64,000 nt of DNA from Calliopsis andreniformis (taxonomy: Eukaryota; Arthropoda; Insecta; Hymenoptera; Andrenidae): the NCBI RefSeq assembly GCF_051401765.1, contig NW_027480422.1:10372001-10436000 (forward strand), given 5' to 3'. The notes under the pieces are model-generated. The model was not told the origin of the DNA. It worked only from the letters and a program-made list of their open reading frames with translations, and ran no database searches. Both the position numbers and the translations under genes were made by a program. Below, one piece after another: positions 1 to 12,462 of this stretch; position 1 is the stretch's first letter, and the number at the start of each line of letters is the position of its first letter.

Positions 1-1490
1 ATCGTATTTTATGCTTCTGGCATTGACTTCTTAGGCCATAACTATTCGATCTGGTGGAGCAACGCCATAGCGTGAAGCCTAGGTTGCCCGGAACGTAGAA
101 ATAACCATTACTTCCACACTGTTTGCAATTATTCCTGTTATACAAGGGAATAACTGTTGTATTTATACTGCAGTTTATGCTTCTGGCGTTGACTTCTTGG
201 TCCCTAACTATTCGATCTGGCGGAACAACGCCCTAGAGTGAATCCTACGTTGCCCGGAACGTAGAAATGACCATCACTTTCACACTGGTTGCAATTATTC
301 CGGTTATACGATGGAGAAACTGTTGGATCTATTTTGTATTTTATGCTTCTGCCGTTGACTTCTTAGGTCCTAACTATTGGATCTGGTGGAGCAACGCCCT
401 CTGGTGAAGCCCAGGTTGCCCGGAACGTAGAAATGACCATAACTTTCATACTGATTGCAATTATTCGTATTACACGATGGAAAATCTGTTGTATTTATAT
501 TGTATTTTAACCTTCTGGCGTTGGCTTCTAAGGCCGTAGCTATTCGATGTGGTGCACCAACGCCCTGGAGTGAAGCCTAGGTTGCCCTGATCGTAGAAAT
601 GACCATATCTTTCATACTGATTGCAATTATTCGTATTATACGATGGAAAATCTGTTGTATTTATATTGTATTTTAACCTTCTGGCGTTGACTTCTAAGGC
701 CGTAGCTGTTCGATCTGGTGGAGCAACGCCCTAGAGAGAAGCCTAGGTTGCCCGGAACGTAGAAATGACCATTAGGTTCAGGCATGTTGCAATTGTTCCT
801 GTTATACGATGAAAGAACTGTTGCATTGTTATTGTGTTTTATGCGTCTGGAGTTGTTTTCTCAGGCCCTAACTATTCGACCTGGTGGACCAACGCCAAAG
901 AGTGAAGCCTAGGTTACCCGGAACGTAGAAATGACCAGTACTTTCACACTGGTTGCAATTATTCGTATTATACGATGGAAAAACTGTTGTATTTATATTG
1001 TATTTTATGCTTCTGGTGTAGACTTCTTAGGCCGTAGCTATTCGAACTGGAGGAACAACGCCATAGAGTTAAGTCTAGGATGCCCGGAACGTAGAAATGG
1101 CCATTGCTTTCACACTGGTTGCACTTATTCGTTTGATACGATGGAAAAGCTCTTGTACATATATCGTATTTTAAGCTTCTGGCATTGACTTCTTAGGCCC
1201 TAACTATTGGATCTGGTGGAGCAACGCCTCGAGTGAAGCCTAGGTTGCCCGGAACGTAGAAATGACCATAACCTTCATACTGATTGCAATTATTCGTTTT
1301 ATACGATGGAAAAACTGTTATATTTATATTGTATTTTAACATTCTGGCGTTGACTTCTAAGGCTGTAGCTATTCGATGTGGTGCAGCAACGCCCTGGAGT
1401 GAAGCCTAGGTTGCCCTGATCGTAGAAATGACCATATCTTTCACACTGGTTGCAATTATTCCTGTTATACGATGGAAAAACTGTTGTATT
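1..1490 (+). repeat. 9-monomer block, near-identical to 16592-18081
   Basis: From the first base to about 1490 the sequence matches 16592-18081 at a constant offset of 16591. I counted only about five single-base differences (for example at the sites equivalent to 851, 1044, 1134 and 1183). The match reaches the left edge, so the duplicate may be longer than seen. Shared rare features include CTGCAGTTTATG, the one-base-short GCAACGCCTCGAG and the run CATTAGGTTCAGGCATG. This is a recent copy event inside the array. Confidence 0.9.
1292..1308 (+). other. CENP-B-box-like motif (7 of 9 core bases), typical copy
   Basis: The mammalian CENP-B box core is nTTCGnnnnAnnCGGGn. The sequence ATTCGTTTTATACGATG here matches TTCG, the central A and the first CG of CGGG, so 7 of the 9 fixed bases in correct spacing. 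The same string is present in a large share of monomers throughout the array. The other main monomer type has TTCC in place of TTCG and matches 6 of 9. Whether any protein binds it is unknown. The match may be chance, since it sits in a block conserved across the family. Confidence 0.4.
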
Positions 1491-3410
1491 TGTATTGTAT
1501 TTTATGCTTCTGGCGTTGACTTCTTAGGCCCTAATTATTCGATCTGGTGGAGCAACGCCCTAGGGTGAAGCCTAGGTTGCCCGGAACGTAGAAATGACCA
1601 TAACTTTCATACTGGTTGCAATTATTCGTTTTATACCGTGGAAAGACTGTTGTATTTATATTGTATTTTATAGTTAATGGCGATGTCTTCTAGGGCCGTA
1701 GCTATCCGATGTGGTTGAGCAACGCCCTAGAGTGAAGCCTCGGTTGCCCGAAACGTATAAATGACCATAGCTTTCATACTTGTTGCAATTATTCCTGTTA
1801 TACAAGGGAAAAACTGTTGTATTTATATTGTATTTTATGCTTCTGGCGTTGACTTCTTAGGCCCTAACTATTCGATCTGGTGGAGCATGGCCCTAGAGTG
1901 AAGCCTAGGTTGCACGTAACGTAGAAATGCCCATTACTTTCACACTGGTGGTAATTATTCCTGTTATACGATGGAATAACTGTTGTATTTTTGTTTTATT
2001 TTGTGCTTCTGGCGTTGACTTCTAAGTTCCTAGCTATTCGGTCTGGTGGAGCAACGCTCGATAGTGAAGCCTAGGTTGCCCAGAACTGAGAAATGACCAT
2101 CACCTTCACTCTGGTTGCAATTATTCCTGTTATACGATGGAAAAACTGTGTTATTTATATTGTATTTTATGCTTCTGGCGTAGGCTTCTTAGGCCCTAAC
2201 TATTCGATCTGGGGGAACCACGCCCTAGACTGAAGCCTAGGTTGCCCGGAACGTACAAATGACCATCACTTTCACACTGGTTGCAATTATTCCTGTTATA
2301 CGATGGAAAAAGTGTTGTATTTATATTGTATTTTATGCTTCTGGCGTTGACTTCTAAGGCCGCAGCTATTCGATGTGGTGGAGCAACGCCCTAGAGTGAA
2401 GCCTAGGTTGCCCGGAACGTAGAAATGACCATAGCTTTCACACTGGTTGCAATTACTCGTTTTATACGATGGAAAGACTGTTGTATTTATATTGTATTTT
2501 ATAGTTATGGCGTTGACTTCTTAGGCCCTAACTATTCGATCAGGTGGAGCAACGCCCTAGTGTGAAGCCTAGGTTGCCCGGAACGTAGAAATGACCATAA
2601 CTTTCATACTGGTTGCAATTATTCGTTTTATACGATGGAAAAACTGTTGTATTAATTTTGTATTTGGTGCCTCTGGCGTTGACTTCTTAGGCCCTAACTA
2701 TTCGATGTGGTTGAACAACGCCCTAGAGTGAAGCCTAGATTGCCCGGAACGTAGAAATGACCATAGCTTTCATACTGGTTGCAATTATTCGTTTTATACG
2801 ATGGAAAAACTGTTGTATTTATTTTGTATTTGGTGCTCCTGGCGTTGACTTCTTAGGCCCTAGCTATTGGATCTGGTGCGGCAGCGCCCTAGGGTGTAGC
2901 CTAGGTTGCCCGGAACGTGGAAATGACCATAACTATCAGACTGGTTGCAATTACTCGTTTTATACGATGGAACGACTGTTGTATTTATATTGTATTTTAT
3001 AGTTATGGCGTTGTGTTCTAGGGCCGTAGCTATTGGATGTGGTTGAGCAACGCCCTAGAGTGAAGCCTAGGATGCCCGCAGCGTAGAAATGACCATATCT
3101 TTCACACTGTTTGCAATTATTCATATTATACAGTGGAAAAACAGTTGTATTTATATTGCATCTTATGCTTCTGGCATTGACTTCTAAGGCCCTAACTATT
3201 CAATGTGGTGGAGCAACGTCCTAGAGTGAAGCCTTGGTTGCCCGGAACGTAGAAATGACCATAGCTTTCACACTGGTTGCAATTATTCCTGTTATACAAG
3301 AGAAAAACTGTTGTATTCATATTGTATTTTATGCTTCTGGCGTTGACTTCTTAGGCCCTATCTATTCGATCTGGCGGAGCAACGCCCTAGAGTGTAGCCT
3401 AGGTTGCCCG
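1491..3410 (+). repeat. Satellite monomers without a clear higher-order repeat
   Basis: About eleven and a half monomers in regular 166-bp phase. Individual monomers resemble others nearby: the GTATAAATGACCATAGC monomer at 1755 recurs at 3581 and 4245. I see no multi-monomer period. An open frame at 2757-3002 is not a gene. Nothing else is present. Confidence 0.85.
2383..2411 (+). other. Imperfect dyad in the GC-rich end of the monomer
   Basis: GCAAC at 2383-2387 is the inverse complement of GTTGC at 2407-2411. Inside it CTAG (2391-2394) faces CTAG (2403-2406), leaving a 3-base bulge (GCC) and an 8-base loop. This makes a possible 9-bp stem. The arrangement is repeated in most monomers because GCAACGCCCTAG and CCTAGGTTGC are both well conserved. 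Dyads are often reported in centromeric satellites. A structure in vivo is inference. Confidence 0.5.
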
Positions 3411-4074
3411 GAATGTGGAAATGACCATCACTTTCACACTGGTTGCAATTATTCTTGTTATGCGATCGAAAAACTGTTGTATTTATTTTGCATTTTATGC
3501 CTCTGGCGTTGACTCCTAAGGCCGTAGGTATTCGATGTGGTGGAGCAACGCCCTAGAGTGAAGCCTAGGTTGCCCGGAACGTATAAATGACCATAGCTTT
3601 CATACTTGTTGCAATTATTCCTGTTATACGAGGGAAAAACTGTTGTATTTATATTGTATTTTATGCTTCTGGCGTTGACTTCTTAGTCCCTAACTATTCG
3701 ATCTGGTGGAGCATGGCCCTAGAGTGAAGCCTAGGTTGCACGGAACGTAGAAATGCCCATTACTTTCACACTGGTGGTAATTATTCCTGTTATACGATGG
3801 AAAAAGTGTTGTATTTATATTGTATTTTATGCTTCTGGCGATGACTTCTAAGGCCGCAGCTATTCGATGTGGTAGAGCAACGCCCTAGAGTGAAGCCTAG
3901 GTTGCCCGGAACGTAGAAATGACCATAGCTTTCACACTGGTTGCAATTACTCGTTTTATACGATGGAAAGACTGTTGTATTTATATTGTATTTTATAGTT
4001 ATGGCGTTGTCTTCTAGGGCCGTAGCTATTGGATCTGGCGGACCAACGCCCTAGAGTGAAGCAAAGGTTGCCAG
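3411..4074 (+). repeat. Tandem 4-mer higher-order repeat, unit 1 (664 bp)
   Basis: Four monomers that recur immediately downstream at an offset of 664 bp (4 x 166). Shared rare variants are TTGTTATRCGATCGAAAAAC, TTGCATTTTATGCC, GTATAAATGACC, GAGCATGGCCCTAG and CACTGGTGGTAATTATTCC. The two units differ at only a handful of positions by eye. Confidence 0.85.
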
Positions 4075-4738
4075 GAATGTAGAAATGTCCATCACTTTCA
4101 CACTGGTTGCAATTATTCTTGTTATACGATCGAAAAACTGTTGTATTTATTTTGCATTTTATGCCTCTGGCGTTGACTCCTATGGCCGTAGCTATTCGGT
4201 GTGGTGGAGTAACGCCCTAGAGTGAAGCCTAGGTTGCCCGGAACGTATAAATGACCATAGCTTTCATACTTGTTGCAGTTATTCCTGTTATACAAGGGAA
4301 GAACTGTTGTATTTATATTGTATTTTATGCTTCTGGCGTTGACTTCTTAGTCCCTAACTATTCGATCTGGTGGAGCATGGCCCTAGAGTGAAGCCTAGGT
4401 TGCACGGAACTTAGAAATGCCCATTACTTTCACACTGGTGGTAATTATTCCTGTTATACGATGGAAAAAGTGTAGTATTTATATTGCATTTTATGCTTCT
4501 GGCGTTGACTTCTAAGGCCGCAGCTATTCGATGTGGTGGAGCAACGCCCTAGAGTGAAGCCTAGGTTGCCCGGAACGTAGAAATGACCATAGCTTTCACA
4601 CTGGTTGCAATTACTCGTTTTATACGATGGAAAGACTGTTGTATTTATATTGTATTTTATAGTTATGGCGTTGTCTTCTAGGGCCGTAGCTATTGCATCT
4701 GGCGGACCAACGCCTTAGAGTGAAGCCTAGGTTGCCCG
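4075..4738 (+). repeat. Tandem 4-mer higher-order repeat, unit 2
   Basis: Second 664-bp unit, abutting unit 1 without a gap. The similarity fades after the GGATCTGGCGGACC/GCATCTGGCGGACC segment near 4690-4730, where the next local family (period 498 bp) begins. Confidence 0.8.
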
Positions 4739-4750
4739 GAACGTAGAAAT

Positions 4751-5101
4751 GACCATAACATTCATACTGGTTGCAATTATTTCTGTTATACAAGGGAAAA
4801 ACTGTTGTATTTTTATTGTATTTTATGCTTCTGGCGTTGACTTCTTAGGCCCTAACCATTCGATCTGGTGGAGCAACGCCCTAGAGTGAAGCCTAGGTTG
4901 CACGGAACGTAGAAATGACCATTACTTCCTCACTGTTTGCAATTATTCATTTTATACAATGGAAAAACTGTTGTATTTATATTGTTTTTTATAGTTATGG
5001 CGTTCACTTCTAAGGCCGTAGCTATTCGATGTGGTGGAGCAATGCCCTAGAGTGAAGCCTAGGATGCCCGAAACGTAGAAATGACCATATCTTTCACACT
5101 G
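4751..5101 (+). repeat. 3-mer-period repeat, copy 1
   Basis: By eye 4751-5101 is identical to 5249-5599, an offset of 498 bp (3 x 166). Distinctive variants are CCATAACATTCATACTGG, TTATTTCTGTTATACAAGGG, ATTACTTCCTCACTG and GGCGTTCACTTC. The intervening part of the third monomer (5102-5248) is not repeated after copy 2. Confidence 0.85.
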
Positions 5102-5248
5102 TTTGCAATTATTCCTGTTACACGATTCAAGAACTGTTGTACTTATATTGTATTTTATGCTTCTGGCGTTGACTTCTAAGGCAGCAGCTATTCGATGTGG
5201 TGGAACGACGCCCTCGGGTGCAGCCTAGGTTGCCCGTATCGTAGAAAT

Positions 5249-5599
5249 GACCATAACATTCATACTGGTTGCAATTATTTCTGTTATACAAGGGAAAAAC
5301 TGTTGTATTTTTATTGTATTTTATGCTTCTGGCGTTGACTTCTTAGGCCCTAACCATTCGATCTGGTGGAGCAACGCCCTAGAGTGAAGCCTAGGTTGCA
5401 CGGAACGTAGAAATGACCATTACTTCCTCACTGTTTGCAATTATTCATTTTATACAATGGAAAAACTGTTGTATTTATATTGTTTTTTATAGTTATGGCG
5501 TTCACTTCTAAGGCCGTAGCTATTCGATGTGGTGGAGCAATGCCCTAGAGTGAAGCCTAGGATGCCCGAAACGTAGAAATGACCATATCTTTCACACTG
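5249..5599 (+). repeat. 3-mer-period repeat, copy 2
   Basis: Matches 4751-5101 with no difference that I can see. Its first monomer is also close to the one starting near 7239. Identity across two full monomers places this among the youngest exchanges in the window. Confidence 0.85.
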
Positions 5600-5819
5600 G
5601 TTGCAATTATTCCTGTTATACGATGGTAAAACTGTTGTATTTCTATTGTATTTTATGCCTTTGGCGTTGACTTGTTAGGCCCTATCCATTCGATCTGGTG
5701 GAGCAACGACCTAGAGAGAAGCCTAGATTGCCCGGAACGTAGAAATGACCATAACTATCAAACTGGTTGCAATTACTCGTTTTATAGGGTGGAAAGACTG
5801 TTGTATTTATATTGTATTT

Positions 5820-6165
5820 TATAGTTATGGCGTTGACTTCTAAGGCCGTAGCTATTCGATGTGGTGGAGCAATGCCCTAGAGTGAAGCCTAGGATGCCCG
5901 CAACGTAGAAATGACCATATCTTTCACACTGTTTGCAATTATTCCTGTTATACGATTGAAAAACTGTTTTATCTATATTGTGTTTTATGCTTCTGGCGTT
6001 GACTTCTAAGGCCGCAGCTAATCGATGTGGTGGAGAAACGCCCTAGAGTGAAGCCTGGATTGCCCGGAAAGTAGAAATGACCATACCTTTCACACTGGTT
6101 GCAATTATTCCTGTTATACGATGGAAAAGCTGTTGTATTTGTATTGTATTTTATGCTTCTGGCGT
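5820..6165 (+). repeat. Two-monomer block shared with 15773-16118
   Basis: Offset 9953 (60 monomers minus 7 bp). Shared rare variants are AGGATGCCCGCAACGTAG, ACGATTGAAAAACTGTTTT, TCTATATTGTGTTTTATGC, GCTAATCGATGTGG and GGAAAGTAG. The match ends where this copy has TTAAGCCCTAACTATTCGTT and the other has TTAGGCCCTATCTATTCGAT. Confidence 0.8.
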
Positions 6166-8097
6166 AGACTTCTTAAGCCCTAACTATTCGTTCTGGTGGA
6201 ACGACGCCCTAGAGAGAAGCCTAGATTGCCCGGAACGTAGAAATGACCATAACTATCAGACTGGTTGCAATTATTCGTTTTATATGATGGGAAGACTGTT
6301 GTACATATATCGCACTTTATGCTTCTGGCGTTGACTTCATAGGCCCTAACTATTCGATCTGGTGGAGCAACGCCCTAGGGTGAAGCCTAGGTTGCCCTGA
6401 ACGTAGAAATAACCATAACTTTCATACTGGTTGCAATTATTCGTTTTATACAATGGAAAAACTGTTGTATTTATATTGTATTTTATGCTTCAGGCGTTGA
6501 CTTCTTAGGCCCTAACTATTCGCTCAGGTTCAACAACGCCCTAGAGTGATGCCTAGGTTCCCCGGATCGTAGAAATGACCATTACTTGCACACAGGATGC
6601 ATTTATTCGTTTTATACGATGGAAAAGCTGTTGTACTTATTTTGTATTTGGTGCTCCTGGCGTTGACTTCTTAGGCCCTAACTATTGGATCTGGTGCACC
6701 AACGCCCTAGAGTGAAGCCTAGCTTGCCTGGAACGTAGAAATGATCATTACTTCCACACTGTTTGCAATTATTCATATTATACAGTGGAAAAACTGTAGT
6801 ATTTATATTGTATTTTATGCTTCTGGCATTGACTTCTAAGGCCCTAACTATTCGATGTGGTGGAGCAACGCCCTAGAGTGAAGCCTATGTTGCCCGGAAC
6901 GTAGATATGACCATAGCTTTCACACTGGTTGCAATTATTTCTGTTATACAAGGGAAAAACTGTAGTATTTATATTGTATTTAATGCTTCTGGCGTTGACT
7001 TCTTAGGCCCTAACTAGTCGATGGTGGAGCAACGCCCTAGAGTGAAGCCTAGGTTGCACGGAACGTAGAAATGCCCATTACTTTCACACTGGTGGTAATT
7101 ATTCCTGTTATACGATGGAAAAAGTGTAGTATTTATATTGTATTTTATGCTTCTGGCGTTGACTTCTAAGGCCGTAGCTATTGGATGTGGTGGAGCAACG
7201 CCCTAGAGTGAAGCCTAGGTTGCCCGGAACGTAGAAATGACCATAACATTCATACTGGTTGCAATTATTTCTGTTATACAAGGGAAAAACTGTTGTATTT
7301 TTATTGTATTTTATGCTTCTGGCGTTGACTTCTTAGGCCCTAACTATTCGATCTGGTGGAGCATGGCCCTAGAGTGAAGCCTAGGTTGCCCGGAATGTAG
7401 AAATGACCATCACTTTCACACTGGTTGCAATTATTCTTGTTATACGATGGCAAAACTGTTGTATTTATTTTGTATTTTATGCCTCTGGCGTTGACTGCTA
7501 AGGCCGTAGCTATACGATGTGGTGGAGCAACGCCCTAGAGTGAAGCCTAGGTTGCCCGGAACGTAGAAATGACCATGTCTTTCACACTGGTTGCAATTAT
7601 TCCTGTTATACGATGGAGAAACTGTTGTATTTATATTATATTGTATGCTTCAGACGTTGACTTCTAAGGCCGTAGCTATTCGATGTGGTGGAGAAACGCC
7701 CTAGAGTGAAGCCTAGGTTGCCCGGAAAGTAGAAATGACCATTACCTCCACACTGTTTGCAATTATTCATTTTATACAATGGAAAAAGTGTTGTATTGAT
7801 ATTGTTTTTTATAGTTATGGCGTTGACTGCTAAGGCCGTAGCTATACGATGTGGTGGAGCAACGCCCTAGAGTGAAGCCTAGGTTGCCCGGAACGTAGAA
7901 ATGACCATGTCTTTCACACTGGTTGCAATTATTCCTGTTATACGATGGAAAAAGTGTTGTATTTATATTGTATTTTATGCTTCTGACGTTGACGTCTAAG
8001 GCCGCAGCTATTCGATGTGGTGGAGCAACGCCCTAGAGTGAAGCCTAGGTTGCCCGGAACGTAGATATGACCATAGCTTTCACACTGGTTGCAATTA
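6166..8097 (+). repeat. Mixed satellite monomers
   Basis: Regular monomers with one internal 332-bp (2 x 166) echo: the TGACTGCTAAGG/GCTATACGATGTGG monomer at 7493 recurs at 7825. The monomer near 7016 is two bases short (AACTAGTCGATGGTGGAGC). No gene or insert is visible. Confidence 0.8.
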
Positions 8098-9810
8098 TTC
8101 TTGTTATACGATGGAAAAACTGTTGTATTTATTTTGTATTTTATGCCTCTGGCGTTGACTCCTAAGGCCGTAGCTATTCGATGTGGTGCAGCAACGCCCT
8201 AGAGTGAAGCCTAGGTTGCCCGGAACGTAGAAATGACCATGTCTTTCACACTGGTTGCAATTATTCCTGTTATGCGATGGAAAAACTGTTGTATTTATAT
8301 TATATTTTATGCTTCAGACGTTGACTTCTAAGGCCGTACCTATTCGATGTGGTGGAGAAACGCCCTAGAGTGAAGCCTAGGTTGCCCGGAAAGTAGAAAT
8401 GACCATTACCTCCACACTGTTTGCAATTATTCATTTTATACAATGGAAATACTGTTGTATTTATACTGTTTTTTATAGTTATGGCGTTGACTTCTAAGGC
8501 CGTAGCTATTCCATCTGGTGGAACGACGCCCTAGAGTGAAGCCTAGGTTGCCCGTATCGTAGAAATGACCATACCTTTCACACTGTTTGCAATTATTCCT
8601 GTTATACGATGGAAAAACTGTTGTATTTCTATTGTATTTTATGCTTCTGGCGTCGTCTTCTTAGGCCCTAACTATTCGATCTGGTGGAGCAACGCCCTAG
8701 GGTGAAGCCTAGGTTGCCCGGAACGTAGAAATGACCATACCTTTCACACTGGTTGCAATTATTCCTGTTATACAAGGGAAAAACTGTTGTATTTATGTTG
8801 TATTTTATGCTTCTGGCGTTGACTTGTTAGGCCGTAACTATTCGATCTGGAGGAGCAACGCCCTAGAGAGAAGCCTGTATTGCCCGGAATGTAGAAATGA
8901 CCATCACTTTCACACTGGTCGCAATTATTCCTGTTATACGATGGAGACTGTTGGATTTTTAATGTATTTTATGCTTCTGGCATTGACTTCTTAGGCCCTT
9001 ACTATTCGATCTGGTGGAGCAACGCCCTAGGGTGAAGCCTAGGTTGCCCGGAACGTAGAAATGACCATCACTTTCACACTGGTTGCAATTATTCCTGTTA
9101 TAGGATAGAAAAACTGTTTTATTTATAGTTTATTTTATGCTTCTGGCGTTGACTTCTAAGGCCGCAGCTATTCGATGTGGTGGAACGACGCCGTAGAGTG
9201 CAGCCTAGGTTGCCAGTATCGTAGAAATGACCATATCTTTCACACTGTTTGCAATTATTCATATTATACAGTGGAAAAACTGCTGTATTTATATTGTATT
9301 TTATGCTTCTGGCGTTGACCTGTTAGGCCGTAACTATTCGATCTGGAGGAGCAACGCCCTAGAGAGAAGCCTATATTGCCCGGAATGTAGAAATGACCAT
9401 AACTACCAGACTGGTTGCAATTATTCGTTTTATACAATGGAAAGACTGTTGTATTTATATTGTATTTTATGCTTCAGGCGTTGACTTCTTAGGCCCTAAC
9501 TATTCGCACTGGTGGAACAACGCCCTAGAGTGATGCCTAGGTTGCCCGGATCGTAGAAATGACCATTACTTGCACACCGGATGCAATTATTCGTTTTACA
9601 CGATGGAAAAACTGTTGTATTTATTTTGTATTTGGTGTTCCTGTCGTTGACTTCTTAGGCCCTAACTATTGGATCTGGTGGACCAACGCCCTAGAGTGAA
9701 GCCTAGCTTGCCCGGAACGTAGAAATGACCATTACTACCACACTGTTTGCAATTATTCATATTATACAGTGGAAAAACTGTTGTATTTATATTGTATTTT
9801 ATGCTTCTGG
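8098..9810 (+). repeat. Large block shared with 10917-12462
   Basis: Bases 8098-8377 match at offset 2819 (17 monomers minus 3 bp) and 8542-9810 match at offset 2652-2653 (16 monomers minus 3-4 bp). The step between the two offsets is one monomer (about 8378-8541) that the downstream copy lacks. Shared markers are GCTTCAGACGTTGAC, GCCCGTATCGTAG, the three-base-short GATGGAGACTGTTGG, GACGCCGTAGAGTGCAGCC and ATTACTACCAC. Confidence 0.85.
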
Positions 9811-10916
9811 CATTGACTTCTAAGGCCCTAACTATTCGATGTGGTGGAGCAACGCCCTAGAGTGAAGCCTAGGTTGCACGGAACGTAGAAATGCCCATTA
9901 CTTTCACACTGGTGGTAATTATTCCTGTTATACGATGGAATAACTGTTGTATTTATATTGTATTTTATGCCTCTGGCGTTGACTTCTCTGGCCGCAGCTA
10001 TTCGATGTGGTGGAGCAACGCCCTAGAGTGAAGCCTAGGTTGCCCGGAACGTAGAAATGACCATACCTTTCACACTGGTTGCAATTATTCCTGTTATACG
10101 ATGGAAAAGCTGTTGTATTTGTATTGTATTTTATGCTTCTGGCGTAGACTTCTTAGGCCCTAACTATTCGATCAAGTGGAATGACGCCCTAGAGTGATGC
10201 CTAGGTTGCCCGTATCGTAGAAATGACCATATCTTTCACACTGGTTGCAATTATTCCTGTTATACGATTGAAAAACTGGTGTATTTCTATTGTATTTTAT
10301 GCTTCTGGCGTTGACTTCTTAGGCCCTAACTATTCATCTGGTGGAGCAACGCCCTAGGGTGAAGCCTAGGTTGCCCGGAACGTAGAAGTGAGCATAACTT
10401 TCATACTGGTTGCAATTATTCGTTTTATACCGTGGAAAAACTGTTGTATTTATATTGTATTTCATGCGTCTGGAGTTGTTTTCTAAGGCCCTAACTATTC
10501 GGCCTGGTGGACCAACGCCCTAGAGCGAAGCCTAGGTTGCACGGAACGTAGAAATGCCCATTACTTTCACACTGGTTGTAATTATTCCTGTTAGACGATG
10601 GAATAACTCTTGTATTTTTATTTTATTTTGTGCTTCTGGCGTTGACTGCCTGGGCCCTAACTATTCTATCTGGAGGAGCAACGCCCTAGAGTGAAGCCTA
10701 GGTTGCCCGTATCGTAGAAATGACCATATCTTCCACACTGGTTGTAATTATTCCTGTTATACAAGGGAAAAACTGTTGTATTTATATTGTATTTTATGCT
10801 TCTGGCGTTGACTTCTTAGGCCCTAACTATTCGATCTGGTGGAGCACGGCCCTAGAGTGAAGCCTAGGTTGCCCGGAATGCTGAAATGGCCATCACTTTC
10901 ACATTCGTTGCAATTA
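9811..10916 (+). repeat. Satellite monomers; source-like segment for 35684-36190
   Basis: Bases 10131-10636 match 35684-36190 (offset 25553-25554). Shared markers are ATCAAGTGGAATGACGCCC, ATGAGCATAACTTTC/GTGAGCATAACTTTC, ATACCGTGG and TTAGACGATGGAATAACTC. A one-base loss at about 10334 (ATTCATCTGG) explains the one-base change of offset. The GGAATGCTGAAATG variant near 10877 is otherwise seen only near 35432. The GACTGCCTGGG monomer at 10644 recurs at 12800 (offset 2156). Confidence 0.8.
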
Positions 10917-12462
10917 TTCTTGTCATACGATGGAAAAACTGTTCTATTTATTTTGTATTTTATGCCTCTGGCGTTGACTCCTAAGGCCGTAGCTATTCGA
11001 TGTGGTGCAGCAACGCCCTAGAGTGAAGCCTAGGTTGCCCGGAACGTAGAAATGACCATGTCTTTCACACTGGTTGCAATTATTCCTGTTATGCGATGGA
11101 AAAACTGTTGTATTTATATTATATTTTATGCTTCAGACGTTGACTTCTAAGGCCGTAGCTATTCGATGTGTTGGAGAAACGCTCTAGAGTGAAGCCTAGG
11201 TTGCCCGTATCGTAGAAATGACCATACCTTTCACACTGTTTGCAATTATTCCTGTTATACGATGGAAAAACTGTTGTATTTCTATTGTATTTTATGCTTC
11301 TGGCGTTGTCTTCTTAGGCCCTAACTATTCGATCTGGTGGAGCAACGCCCTAGGGTGAAGCCTAGGTTGCCCGGAACGTAGAAATGACCATACCTTTCAC
11401 ACTGGTTGCAATTATTCCTGTTATACAAGGGAAAATCTGTTGTATTTATATTGTATTTTATGCTTCTGGCGTTGACTTCCTGGGACCTAACTATTCTATC
11501 TGGAGGAGCAATGCCCTAGAGTGAAGCCTAGGTTGCCCGGAATGCAGAAATGACCATCACTTTCACACTGGTGGCAATTATTCCTGTTATACGATGGAGA
11601 CTGTTGGATTTTTAATGTATTTTATGCTTCTGGCATTGACTTCTTAGGCCCTAACTATTCGATCTGGTGGAGCAACGCCCTAGGGTGAAGCCTACGTTGC
11701 CCGGAACGTAGAAATGACCATCACTTTCACACTGGTTGCAATTATTCCTGTTATAGGATAGAAAACCTGTTTTATTTATATTGTATTTTATGCTTCTGGC
11801 GTTGACTTCTAAGGCCGCAGCTATTCGATGTGCTGGAACGACGCCGTAGAGTGCAGCCTAGGTTGCCAGTATCGTAGAAATGACCATATCTTTCACACTG
11901 GTTGCAATTATTCGTTTTATACGATGGAAAGACTGTTGTATTTCTATTGTATTTTATGCTTCTGGCGTTGACTTGTTAGGCCCTAACTATTCGATCTGGA
12001 GGAGCAACGCCCTAGAGAGAAGCCTATACTGCCCGGAATGTAGAAATGACCATAACTATCAGACTGGTTGCAATTATTCGTTTTATACAATGGAAAAACT
12101 GTTGTATTTATATTGTATTTTATGCTTCAGGCGTTGACTTCTTAGGCCCTAACTATTCGCACTGGTGGAACAACGCCCTAGAGTGATGCCTAGGTTGCCC
12201 GGATCGTAGAAATGACCATTACTTGCACACCGGATGCAATTATTCGTTTTATACGATGGAAAAACTGTTGTATTTATTTTGCATTTGGTGCTCCTGTCGT
12301 TGACTTCTTAGGCCCTAACTATTGGATCTGGTGGACCAACGCCCTAGAGTGAAGCCTAGCTTGCCCGGAACGTAGAAATGACCATTACTACCACTCTGTT
12401 TGCAATTATTCATATTATACAGTGGAAAAACTGTTGTATTTATATTGTATTTCATGCGTCTG
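10917..12462 (+). repeat. Second copy of the 8098-9810 block, one monomer shorter
   Basis: The upstream block is reproduced in order, minus one monomer. The join falls in the GCCTAGGTTGCCCG segment near 11200, inside the conserved dyad region. The block ends where this copy has TTTCATGCGTCTGGAG (12451) and the other has TTTTATGCTTCTGGCA. This copy then runs into a segment shared with 10461-10636 (offset 1990). Confidence 0.85.

Noticed and set aside
61..90. TATA-like or promoter signals in the AT-rich tract
   Set aside because: The tract is present in every monomer as part of the satellite and has no gene downstream. No promoter claim can be supported.
931..1188. 85-codon open frame, with many relatives across the window, as a gene family
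   Set aside because: It spans one and a half satellite monomers, starts and stops at fixed monomer positions, changes frame in every monomer, and appears wherever two stop codons happen to be mutated. There is no domain, signal or intron structure.
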